A DNA stretch of 7,731 nucleotides, from positions 1 to 7,731 of the forward strand of contig JAUXQA010000333.1 in the NCBI GenBank assembly GCA_030683195.1, read 5' to 3'. This document shows, piece by piece, positions 1 to 6,277 of the stretch. Origin of the DNA: Rhodoferax sp. (GTDB lineage Bacteria > Pseudomonadota > Gammaproteobacteria > Burkholderiales > Burkholderiaceae_C). A model generated the notes under the pieces. The model had not been told where the DNA came from. It did not search any database and was given only the letters and a program-made list of their open reading frames with translations. The position numbers and the translations under genes are program-made. How positions within the stretch are numbered: the stretch's first letter is position 1; each line of letters begins with the position of its first letter.

Positions 1-1
1 C

Positions 2-298
2 GACGAGATCGTGCCGCTGCTCCGCGAGGCCCTGGCCCGGCGCTCGGCGCTTGAATGGGAAGCCGTGTTTGGCGAGAGCGTGCCCTGCTCGGCGTCGCGC
101 AGCGTGTCCGACATGTTCGACGATCCTCAGGTGCAGGCCGAGGCGATGTTCTCCACCCTGTCGCATCCCGCACTGGGCAGCTACCGCGGCTTCACCCAAC
201 CCTGGGTGTATAGCCGCACGCCTGGCCCGGCGCCGTTTGCCGCCCCCACGCTTGGGCAGCATGGGGACGAGGTGCGCCGCACCGTAGCGGACCGCTGA
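2..298 (+). CDS. CaiB/BaiF family III CoA-transferase, C-terminal fragment (5' end outside window)
   Basis: The frame is open from the left edge and ends at TGA 296-298, leaving about 98 C-terminal residues of a protein that is normally near 400. Family III CoA-transferases move CoA between carboxylic acids in the cytoplasm through an aspartyl-CoA intermediate. The family signature seen here is the C-terminal segment around VPCSASRSVSDMFDDPQV (the usual 'P-x-N/S-x-V-x-D-x-x-x-D-P-Q-V' region before the small domain), followed by the typical proline-rich tail with GQH-x-x-EV. The catalytic Asp lies in the missing N-terminal part, so activity and substrate cannot be judged. The gene converges on the dioxygenase gene, with only six bases between the two stops, so the two are not co-transcribed. 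Family assignment is good; the specific substrate is unknown. Confidence 0.85.
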   Translation, partial: DEIVPLLREALARRSALEWEAVFGESVPCSASRSVSDMFDDPQVQAEAMFSTLSHPALGSYRGFTQPWVYSRTPGPAPFAAPTLGQHGDEVRRTVADR

Positions 299-304
299 TT
301 GCTA

Positions 305-1435
305 TCACGCCGCGTGTGCCGGCGCATCGGCCCGGCGCTTTGCCGGCGCCCATGGGCGGTAGGCCATGCCCAGCGCCTTCGCCTGGCGCTCCTCGTAGCA
401 GGCGAACTCGGCCGTCGACTGCGAGCCGCGCAGGCCGCCGCGGACAGAGCCGGGCCTTGTGTCGATGTAATACTCCGCCCAATCGGCCGGCAGCGGCTGT
501 GAATCCGGCACCGACAGCCACAGGCGCAGCAGGTGACGTTTGGCATCCGTCTCCTCGAAGTCTTCGAAGGGTGTGCGCGAATGCACGATCACGTAGTTGT
601 TGACGAGTTGCAAATCACCCTGCTCGAGCTTCATGCGAAAGCAGAAGCGTGGGTCAGCCATGATCTCTTCCAGCAGGTCGATCGCCTCCCACTGTACCGC
701 CGTGACGCGCGGCACCTCGGGGAAGTCGCGTTGCGCGGCCACGATGTTCTTGCGGTTGACCCGCATCGTGAAGTGCCCAGGGTCGCTGCCGACGATCGGG
801 CAGGCGTAGTACGGCGGCTGCAGTGGGTCCTGCGAACCCTGGTAGTGGTGGTAGAAGGGCTGCTTAAGCACCTCCAGCAGGTCGGGCCGGCGACGGCCCA
901 GTTCTTGCGCCACAGCGATGGTGCTGGCCACCAGGCTTTCACCGCCGGACTTGGCGACGCGACGACACAGCAGACCGACGATGTCGCCCGAGTCCATGTG
1001 GAAATCCAGCCCGGCGTTGGTGTTGTAGCCGCGGCTGCGGCCGTTGGCTGCCTTGTACTCGGCGCCCTCGTCGCGCACGTCGTTCATGTACTGGCTGGCC
1101 GGGTTCTGGGTGCGTGCCACGCCGGAATGCAGGCCCATGCCCCAGTAGGCGAGCTTGGCATCTTCCTCGCTCCAGCGCTCGACCGGGAAGCCCTTGAGTA
1201 GGCAGATGCCCCAGCGGCCCTGCGCGATGGCGAAGGCGCGCTTGAGGGCTTCGCGGGCCGCTTCGGCCAGCGGGAAGTCTTCGGCCGTCATCGCTAGCCA
1301 GGACTTGCCGGTTGCCTTGGCGTGGGCCAGTGCGGCGTCGAAGCCGGCGACTTCATCAGCGCTCAGGCGCTGGGTCCACGACTTGTCGGTGCTGGCTTCT
1401 TCATTCGTCCAGCCGCGCGGGGAGGTATTGTTCAT
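305..1435 (-). CDS. TauD/TfdA-family Fe(II)/2-oxoglutarate-dependent dioxygenase
   Basis: A complete 376-residue protein. Enzymes of this superfamily couple oxidative decarboxylation of 2-oxoglutarate to hydroxylation of a small substrate, often releasing sulfite, an alcohol or an amine. The iron-binding facial triad is visible as H146-x-D148 (in LDFHMDSGD) and H285 (in VIVHSRTPF). R304 in the RLWLS strand is the expected 2-oxoglutarate carboxylate ligand. The HxD motif lies unusually far in because of a long N-terminal extension, as in gamma-butyrobetaine-hydroxylase-like members. The start ATG at 1433-1435 is preceded by GGAGA (1443-1447) at a spacing of 7. The gene is divergent from the LysR gene, which is its probable regulator. 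No signal peptide is seen, so it should be cytoplasmic. The substrate cannot be deduced; the neighbouring CoA-transferase suggests organic-acid or carnitine-like catabolism, but only by association. Confidence 0.9.
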   Translation of the reverse strand: MNNTSPRGWTNEEASTDKSWTQRLSADEVAGFDAALAHAKATGKSWLAMTAEDFPLAEAAREALKRAFAIAQGRWGICLLKGFPVERWSEEDAKLAYWGMGLHSGVARTQNPASQYMNDVRDEGAEYKAANGRSRGYNTNAGLDFHMDSGDIVGLLCRRVAKSGGESLVASTIAVAQELGRRRPDLLEVLKQPFYHHYQGSQDPLQPPYYACPIVGSDPGHFTMRVNRKNIVAAQRDFPEVPRVTAVQWEAIDLLEEIMADPRFCFRMKLEQGDLQLVNNYVIVHSRTPFEDFEETDAKRHLLRLWLSVPDSQPLPADWAEYYIDTRPGSVRGGLRGSQSTAEFACYEERQAKALGMAYRPWAPAKRRADAPAHAA

Positions 1436-1442
1436 CGGTTTG

Positions 1443-1447
1443 TCTCC
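1443..1447 (-). promoter_or_regulatory. Ribosome binding site of the dioxygenase gene
   Basis: The minus strand reads GGAGA seven bases before ATG 1435. This supports that start over internal methionines such as M49. Confidence 0.6.
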
Positions 1448-1487
1448 ATTTGGTTTGAGTGCAGGTATGGAGCCGAAGTCTAGACAC

Positions 1488-1504
1488 TTCCCTTCGCAAG
1501 GAAA
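1488..1504. promoter_or_regulatory. Imperfect dyad in the divergent dioxygenase/LysR intergenic region, candidate LysR operator
   Basis: The sequence TTCCCTTCGCAAGGAAA folds about 1496 with arms TTcCCTT and AAGGaAA. Six of seven arm positions pair. LysR-type regulators commonly bind such dyads between themselves and a divergently transcribed target. It is close to, but not exactly, the classical T-N11-A box, because the TA pair is spaced by 13. No convincing sigma70 promoter was found in the 105-base gap, so the role is inferred from position and symmetry. Confidence 0.4.
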
Positions 1505-1540
1505 AGTGATTAAATTTGGGTTTCAGATCAAGGAAATCTT

Positions 1541-2440
1541 ATGAAGATCGAGATGTTCGACACGCTCGACGCTGTTCTGCGCGGCGGCTCTCTGGCCGCG
1601 GCGGCAAGCGAAATGAACCTCACCCCGAGCGCCGTGAGCATGCAGATGAAGCAGATCGAGGCCTGGCTCGGGCAACCGTTGTTCGATCGCTCGGGCCACG
1701 CGATCCGCCCGAGCCCGCTGGCGCATGAGGTGTCTGGCGCCATGCGCGAGGGCTTGGAGCATTTGCGGTCGCTGCGCCGGCGCAGCGCCGTCGTGGTCGA
1801 AGGCGTTGTGCGGCTGGGCATCATCGAGTCGATGTTGCCGGTGCTGCTGCCCGGCACGCTGACTGAACTGCGCACGCGCTACCCTCGGCTGGAGCTGCGG
1901 CCGACCGGTGGCCGCAGCACGGGCCTGACCGACGCGGTGAAGTCGGGCGAGCTAGATGCCGCCGTGGTCGCGGAGCCTCCGGGTGGTGGCTCGGCCCGCC
2001 TGCTGTGGCGTCCGCTGCTTCGCAGCGAAATGTGCCTGATAGTGCCGCCGAATGCAACGGAGACCTCGGTGGCGGTTCTGTTCAAGGAGTACGAGTGGAT
2101 CCGCTACGACCGCAACACCATCTCGGGGATGCTGGGCGCGCGTTACGTGACCAGCCAGGTCCGCACGGGGCACGGCGCACTCGAACTCGACAGCATTCAG
2201 GCGATCGTCGCGATGGTCAGTGCAGGGCTAGGTATCGCGCTGGTCCATCTGGTCGAAGCCGGGTTTTGTCAGTCCTACCCGGTGCGATTCGTCCGTCTGG
2301 GCCGCAGCGCTCCCGCCGTCCAGCTTTCGCTGGTGTCGCGCAAGGCCGACGGGGAAAGCCGGCCGCTACGCGCGGTGAGCGAAGCAGTCACCACGGCGCT
2401 CGCGGTCGCGCTTCGCCAGCGAGGCCTGGCAGGCCGCTGA
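1541..2440 (+). CDS. LysR-family transcriptional regulator
   Basis: A full-length LTTR of 299 residues, the usual size. The N-terminal winged helix-turn-helix spans about residues 1-60, with the conserved stretch from FDTLDAVLRGGSLAAAA through LTPSAVSMQMKQIEAWLG to LFDRSGHAIRPSP. A linker helix runs to about 85. The periplasmic-binding-like effector domain occupies about 88-290, including LGIIES and VAMVSAGLGIALV, the typical second-subdomain motif. The ATG follows AAGGA (1530-1534) at a spacing of 6. It is divergent from the dioxygenase gene, the standard arrangement for an LTTR that controls its neighbour and itself. The effector is probably the dioxygenase substrate or a pathway intermediate, but nothing in the sequence identifies it. 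Confidence 0.93.
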   Translation: MKIEMFDTLDAVLRGGSLAAAASEMNLTPSAVSMQMKQIEAWLGQPLFDRSGHAIRPSPLAHEVSGAMREGLEHLRSLRRRSAVVVEGVVRLGIIESMLPVLLPGTLTELRTRYPRLELRPTGGRSTGLTDAVKSGELDAAVVAEPPGGGSARLLWRPLLRSEMCLIVPPNATETSVAVLFKEYEWIRYDRNTISGMLGARYVTSQVRTGHGALELDSIQAIVAMVSAGLGIALVHLVEAGFCQSYPVRFVRLGRSAPAVQLSLVSRKADGESRPLRAVSEAVTTALAVALRQRGLAGR

Positions 2441-2721
2441 GCGCAAGCACTAGTCTAAGGTGCATCGACTCGAAGCGCGTGTTCAAACTGGCCAACCCGC
2501 CGGCATTGCTACCACTACCGGCTGACCGTGACGAGCTTCACCAGCTGTTTTCGATTGTGGCGCGAAGGTCTGCAGGGAGTTTGGCACTGGATTGCGGGCC
2601 GATAAACGCAAGAATTCCGAGGCTCCAAAACTGCTGGTTAGGAATGCCGGCTCATGGTCGGGACGATTCATCGGTAGGCGCAACCTGTATGACCGGTAAT
2701 GCTGCACCCCCCGAGGGCCAA
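2441..2721. other. Stretch without a recognisable gene between the LysR gene and the toxin remnant
   Basis: I read all six frames. There are open stretches on both strands: one on + running through from inside the LysR gene, and one on - from about 2650 to 2483 after an ATG. Neither has a ribosome binding site, recognisable motifs or a convincing family resemblance. An antitoxin gene would be expected about here, just downstream of the minus-strand toxin remnant, but no helix-turn-helix antitoxin is legible. The segment may be decayed DNA or the scar of an earlier rearrangement. Confidence 0.5.
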
Positions 2722-2884
2722 TCAAAGTGCACCACTTACGTACGCTTCGGTAATTTTCAGCCTTGCGTTGATGAGGTCCATGTCTTCCATCGGTGTAGTG
2801 ACACTCCGCTTGCTTTTCTTCTGGATGCAGGTAAGGATAAACATCTCCTCGGCGAACTTGACGTTGTACACGGCTCGGTAGACG
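2722..2884 (-). pseudogene. RelE/HigB-like (Gp49-type) toxin gene remnant, C-terminal part, cut by IS66
   Basis: Reading the minus strand from the left IS end, codons from 2880 to the TGA at 2722-2724 give YRAVYNVKFAEEMF, then ILTCIQKKSKRS, then MEDMDLINARLKITEAYVSGAL. This matches the C-terminal half of Gp49-type RelE/ParE-superfamily toxins, whose hallmark is 'TYRAVYxxKF...VLHxFQKKS...DxxLIxxRLK'. Intact members are mRNA interferases of about 110-120 residues encoded just before their antitoxin. Only about 53 codons remain. The IS66 insertion lies directly before the conserved Tyr-Arg. Across the IS the frame is not cleanly continuous: minus-strand sequence right of the IS (5569-5610) reaches GAT ACG in a different phase, and the N-terminal half is not recognisable. 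The toxin was probably already damaged before the insertion. No antitoxin gene is seen downstream. Family assignment is fairly secure; activity is excluded. Confidence 0.72.
2877..2884. repeat. Left copy of the IS66 target-site duplication (GGTAGACG)
   Basis: The eight bases GGTAGACG abut the left terminal repeat and are repeated exactly at 5561-5568. Eight bp is the duplication length typical of IS66 elements. Confidence 0.93.
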
Positions 2885-2900
2885 GTAAGCGTCTAGCCGC
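2885..2900 (+). repeat. IS66 left terminal inverted repeat
   Basis: The sequence GTAAGCGTCTAGCCGC matches the reverse complement of the right end at 14 of 16 positions, with the outermost 10 identical. Similarity fades after position 16. Confidence 0.9.
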
Positions 2901-3080
2901 GGCATATTGATTTGATTCCGCCGTTTGCCGACCATCGCGTGTATGGTGAACATGGTGGCGGCGATTTACTGGGCAGTGGCTGGGCAATTGGCTCGCTGGT
3001 TGCGCGCGGCCATCCGGACGGCACATCTCTGTGCAAGTGCGCTGGTGTCGACGCTCAAGAGAGCTGGTGTAAAGAAGGTT

Positions 3081-4700
3081 TCAGCCAGCACGCTGCCAGC
3101 GATGTGGCAACAGTTCATCGATCCGACTGTTGAGCTGCGTGGGCAGTCTGGTCAAGATGTCCTTGAGATAGGCAAAGGGGTCATGCCCGCGGAGCTTGGC
3201 CGATTGCAGCAGGCTCATCACCACCGCGGCACGCTCGCCGGCCAACTGGCTGCCTATGAACAACCATTTTTACGACCAAGGCCCCAGGGCCGCATCTGGT
3301 TCTCGATCCAATTGTTATCCACGGGCACAGCGCCGTCTTTCAAAAACTCCGAGAGCGCCTGCCAGTGGTTCAGGCTGTGGTCGATCGCCTTGGCAATCGC
3401 GCTGCCGTCGGGCACTCGAGTGCGTTCAAGTCGCAACCAAGCGTGCAGTTCTTCCCACAGTGGCTTGCTGCGTTCCTGGCGCATCTGCAGTCGCTGCTCG
3501 CAACTCAGCCCCCTGGCATCGGCCTCAACGCGGTACAACCACGCAATTCGCCCGATGGCCTGAGCCGCCACAGGGCTGGCGTTGGCTTTGAACAGTTCGT
3601 CAAACTTCCTCCTCGCGTGAGCCAGACAATTTGCAGTCTTGCGCCCCTCAAGGGACATGGTGGCATCGTAGCCAGCGTACGCATCAACAACCAGGGTCCC
3701 TGTCCAGCCTTTGAGGAACTCGTGCGGGTACTTACCTCCACGCCCCTCGCAGAAGTCGTACACCACACCGGGCATATCTTCGAATGCTCCCCTGGCGTAA
3801 GCCCACATGTAAGCCTTCTTGGTCTTGCCAGCACCCGGCTCAAGCAAGCCGATGGGCGTTTCGTCGGCGTGCAGCACGCGCGAGCCCAGTACGAACGCCC
3901 GGTGTGCATCGTACAGTGGCAACAACTGCGCTCCGGTCTGGCCGCCCCAAGCCGCCAGCGTCGAGCGCGGCGTGTGCACCCCAGAGCGGGCGTTGATCTG
4001 CTCCTGCCGGTAGTACGGCATGTGGTCACAGAAGCGGCTGACCACGGTGTGCGCTTGCAGGCCCGGTGTGGGCAGCGCGTTGTCGAAGACTTGGGCCACA
4101 GCAGGCTCCTGCACCATCAGCTGGCAGCACCGGACGAGCCCACTTGCCCCGAATCTGACGCTGCACGAAGAATTGCGCCGGCACGATATCCAGACGTTCG
4201 CTGATGTCCTCGCCCACGCGCACCATGGGTTGGCCGCACTCTGGGGATGGACAGTTGGTATTCTCAGGCTCAACGCGGGTATCCACACGCGCCAGGTGTG
4301 GCGCCAGTGCTTCGCGTTTGGGTTGGCTGCGTGGTTGCTTGTCTGGTGTGCCCCGGTCTTGGGTCGAACCACTGGGCTGCAAGGCTGCCAGTTGCGCCTC
4401 CAAGCTAGCTTGGTCAGCGGCCAGTGTCTCTTCGAAGAGAGAGCGCTGCTCAGCACTCATGCGCTCGGTCTTGGCACCGAACTTCCAAGCCTTCAGGCGC
4501 GTCAATTGGACGGTGATGCTCTCAATCTTGGCGTCGCGCCACTTGATGGCTTGGGCATCAGCGTTGATGCGTTTGGCTTGCTCGGCAATGTGCTTACTTT
4601 GCTCGTTGATCTGGGCCAATAGTTGCCCTGCAAAAGACGCCCATTCGCTCGGACTCAAGGCTGAAATATCCTGGACTTTTATTGCATGCGGGTCGAGCAT
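3081..4700 (-). pseudogene. tnpC: IS66 transposase TnpC, disrupted by two opposite frameshifts
   Basis: The DDE transposase of the element, about 538 residues if restored, a normal length. Segment A (4700 to about 4135) carries the N-terminal region, a likely coiled-coil (LLAQINEQSKHIAEQAKRI), KFGAKTERM and the zinc-finger half CPSPECG. An extra base near 4132-4137 then shifts the frame. Segment B (about 4132 to 3266) carries the catalytic core: Asp in VLHADETPIG, Asp in LVVDAYAGYD and Glu in NNWIENQMRPW. A missing base near an A5 run (3267-3271) makes GRKN run into a stop at 3254. Segment C (about 3266 to 3081) supplies the expected W-LFIGSQLAGERAAVVMSL to LLPHRW tail. A and C are in the same phase, so the two indels compensate. 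ATG 4700 fits the family; an in-frame TTG at 4751 is an alternative. Either a dead gene or two sequencing errors. Confidence 0.9.
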
Positions 4701-4779
4701 GCACAAACTATAAAGCGCCTCAAAGGCTCCCGATATTGGGAGATATTCCAATTGATTTTTGACTCTTTTTTAGACGTAA

Positions 4780-5121
4780 TTACATACGCGTAATCACCCT
4801 CATTTGCTCCAGTCTCTGCCAGGGAAGTCCCAGTACCAAAGCATCGAATTGTTGCTTTGTCAAAGTCACGGGAGCCGTGCTATGCGGGTCAAACTGCGGC
4901 CACACGAAGCGCCCCACATTGAGCCTGCGCGATGCACACCACACGCCAAACCCATCATGCACCAGCAACTTGATGCGTGTGGCACGCGCGTTGGCGAACA
5001 GGTAACCGTGGTGGGCCTGGGCCGAGCCAAAAACCTGCACAACACGGGCAAGCAAACGATCGCTTCCTGCACGCATGTCCATGGGCCCTACGGACAGCCA
5101 CAAGGAGTCGATGCGGATCAT
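4780..5121 (-). CDS. tnpB: IS66 family accessory protein TnpB
   Basis: A 113-residue protein with the full IS66 TnpB (Orf2) pattern: MIRID-x-LWL at the N-terminus, PMDMRAGSDRLLARVV, HHGYLFANARATRIKLLVHDG, RRLNVGRFVWP and LVLGLPWQRL near the end. TnpB is required with TnpC for efficient IS66 transposition; its molecular role is not settled. The start ATG (5119-5121) overlaps the tnpA stop as ATGA, so tnpB is almost certainly translated by coupling. An in-frame upstream start at 5151 would add ten residues not typical of the family, so I chose the ATGA start. The gene is intact. Confidence 0.94.
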   Translation of the reverse strand: MIRIDSLWLSVGPMDMRAGSDRLLARVVQVFGSAQAHHGYLFANARATRIKLLVHDGFGVWCASRRLNVGRFVWPQFDPHSTAPVTLTKQQFDALVLGLPWQRLEQMRVITRM

Positions 5122-5501
5122 CGCAACCACTCGCGCAACCAAACGCCACAAACGCCCGCCAATTGGCTTGGCCAGGTCACCGTCACCGTGGCTGATCCAC
5201 GGCGCAATTCCATCCGGATTTCCCCAGTGGTTTGCGCAGCCGATACGGGCGCAGCGACTTCAGTGCTGGATTGCAACGTGACCGGAACAAACGCCAGCGG
5301 CTGCGCAACCAAGGTTCCTTGACGGTGTTCGCGTAGCCAACGGTGAACAATGTTGGCATTAACGCCATGCTGCATGGCCACACCAGCTATGGAGGCATTT
5401 GCTCGGGTGCAAGCCGCCACCACTTGAAGTTTGAGTTCGGGGCTGTAATAACGCCTCTTGGGGGTGCGAGCTTCGCTCGCCATGGTGTGCACGATGTTCA
5501 T
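5118..5501 (-). CDS. tnpA: IS66 family accessory protein TnpA (DNA-binding)
   Basis: A 127-residue IS66 Orf1 protein. The N-terminal helix-turn-helix is clear: KRRYYSPELKLQVVAAC, then ANASIAGVAMQHGVNANIVHRWLREHRQG, the layout shared by IS66 TnpA and IS3-type OrfA domains. It presumably binds the IS ends. Its TGA overlaps the tnpB start (ATGA). Possible starts are GTG 5510, ATG 5501 and ATG 5483. ATG 5501 is preferred over the GTG, but the candidate promoter places transcription initiation about here, which leaves ATG 5483 as an alternative giving a protein beginning MASEART. The gene is intact. Confidence 0.92.
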   Translation of the reverse strand: MNIVHTMASEARTPKRRYYSPELKLQVVAACTRANASIAGVAMQHGVNANIVHRWLREHRQGTLVAQPLAFVPVTLQSSTEVAAPVSAAQTTGEIRMELRRGSATVTVTWPSQLAGVCGVWLREWLR

Positions 5502-5508
5502 CGCGCAC

Positions 5509-5537
5509 ACTATCTCAACCTTTCAGCCGCTATTCAA
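5509..5537 (-). promoter_or_regulatory. Candidate sigma70 promoter for the IS66 tnpABC operon
   Basis: On the minus strand TTGAAT (5532-5537) and GATAGT (5509-5514) are separated by 17 bases, each 4 of 6 to consensus. It lies inside the right end of the element, next to the terminal repeat, where the operon promoter is expected. The implied start near 5502 leaves little or no leader before ATG 5501, so this is tentative. Confidence 0.35.
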
Positions 5538-5544
5538 GATGTGA

Positions 5545-5560
5545 GCGTCCAGACGCTTAC
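5545..5560 (-). repeat. IS66 right terminal inverted repeat
   Basis: Read on the minus strand from 5560 it is GTAAGCGTCTGGACGC, matching the left end at 14 of 16 positions, and it is followed outside by GGTAGACG. Confidence 0.9.
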
Positions 5561-5568
5561 GGTAGACG
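5561..5568. repeat. Right copy of the IS66 target-site duplication (GGTAGACG)
   Basis: An exact match to 2877-2884, immediately outside the right terminal repeat. Confidence 0.93.
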
Positions 5569-5615
5569 TATCAATCAGTTCAACTGAAATGACGACCAGA
5601 CTCGACAGCAGTAGC

Positions 5616-6002
5616 CTACGCTTCCCAGCTTGCATCAAGGTTGATGAGTTGTAATGCAACTTGCGATTTTTCCAGCGCGTTTGTGTTGCGCATGTCTTCA
5701 ATCAGCGGGTCGAGGCTTTCACAATTGAACTGACTCGACCAGCATGCCATTTTTGCCGAGGTTTGTACAAAGCCCTGGGGCTCATTTCTGCGGGTCAGCG
5801 CACGGGCGCAGTCGCCATATTGCAAGTGCTAAAACGTAGGGATGATGATTCGAGAAGCCCCCGCTCGCGTGAGCGCCGCGTTCATCACAAGCCTAGACAG
5901 GCTGCCATTGCCATCATCAAATGGATGCACCTCTGAAATTAAGAAAGCGTAGAGCGCGCCGGACGCGAATCCATCTGCATGGAGCGGTAACCAAAATTTT
6001 TA
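5616..6002 (-). pseudogene. Fic-domain protein gene, decayed C-terminal part
   Basis: One minus-strand frame reads LPLHADGFASGALYAFLISE, then VHPFDDGNGSLSRLVMNAAL, then RAGASRIIIPTF, a TAG (5829-5831), and on through ARALTRRNEPQGFVQTS and LDPLIEDMRNTNALEKS to the stop at 5616. This is the Fic core with its C-terminal helices. Fic enzymes transfer AMP or related groups to target proteins, using the loop HPFx(D/E)GNGRxxR. Here the loop (5901-5927) has Ser (AGC) in place of the first Arg, a one-base change from CGC, which would remove phosphate contact with ATP. The TAG sits where the family usually has Tyr or Phe, and a TAA (6000-6002) closes the same frame upstream. The N-terminal half is not in frame. 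The gene is dead. The IS66 and toxin remnant lie just downstream. Confidence 0.85.
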
Positions 6003-6277
6003 GACAGTGTCCCACGTAAACGCCTGTTCCAAATCCCGCGCCCACTTCGTTCAGCAGCACATATTGATTGCCGGCCGGGCCATTTTTCCCGTGACTCGAA
6101 AGTTCATCACTGGGCTGGTTACCACGACAATGTATTGAAGATCGTCGAGTCTGTGCAGACCCTGGTCGTCGTTAAGTACGCTGAGATCGGCAGTTGCCTT
6201 GCTCATTAAGGCAACAAATCAGGCACGTCTAAAGCTGTTTCTATTGAGCTGGCCGTGTCCGGCGCCGACCGATGGCT
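6003..6277 (-). other. Stretch between ribH and the Fic remnant, possibly its shattered N-terminal part
   Basis: No intact gene is seen. Minus-strand pieces could be an eroded N-terminal half of the Fic gene in shifted frames. There is a 51-codon open frame from ATG 6204-6206 to TGA 6051-6053 (it begins MSKATADLSVLNDDQGLHRL). A second frame around 6050-6105 reads SHGKNGPAGNQYVLLNEV, reminiscent of the hairpin of a winged helix. A third near 6005-6045 reads DLEQAFTWDTV and enters the Fic frame at the TAA. The frame jumps and lack of clear homology make this only a suggestion. No terminator hairpin with a T-run was found after ribH. Confidence 0.35.

Larger units (their letters stand above)
2885..5560 (-). 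mobile_element. Complete IS66-family insertion sequence (2676 bp)
   Basis: The ends are set by terminal inverted repeats beginning GTAAGCGTCT and by a perfect 8-bp duplication GGTAGACG outside them. Inside, all on the minus strand, lie tnpA, tnpB and tnpC in the canonical IS66 order. The exact target duplication means this copy arrived by its own transposition and neither end has recombined since. The length is normal for IS66 with three genes, so there is no passenger gene. About 196 bases lie between the tnpC stop and the left end with no gene. The tnpC gene carries two frameshifts, so this copy may no longer move without help from another transposase source. Confidence 0.96.

Noticed and set aside
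330..352. GC-rich hairpin near the converging 3' ends as a terminator
   Set aside because: Arms of about five base pairs lie within the dioxygenase coding region and no T-run follows on either strand.
533..1201. Long plus-strand open frame opposite the dioxygenase gene
   Set aside because: It is antisense to a gene with a full catalytic triad and carries no recognisable motif; it arises from GC-rich codon bias.
2005..2910. 301-codon plus-strand frame running from the LysR gene to the IS left end
   Set aside because: It starts inside the LysR gene in another frame, has no ribosome binding site or motif, and its tail is antisense to the toxin remnant.
2483..2953. 156-codon minus-strand frame crossing the IS left end
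   Set aside because: It spans the insertion junction, is out of phase with the clearly conserved toxin codons, and shows no family features.
3264..3274. Programmed -1 frameshift at the A5 run in tnpC
   Set aside because: A slip would restore the C-terminal frame, but IS66 TnpC is not known to use frameshifting. The run is not a proper slippery heptamer, no following structure was seen, and a second upstream frameshift would still be needed.
3365..4204. 279-codon plus-strand frame inside the IS
   Set aside because: It is antisense to the conserved transposase core and carries no motifs of its own.
5343..5654. Plus-strand frame across the IS right end
   Set aside because: It is antisense to tnpA and crosses the insertion boundary.
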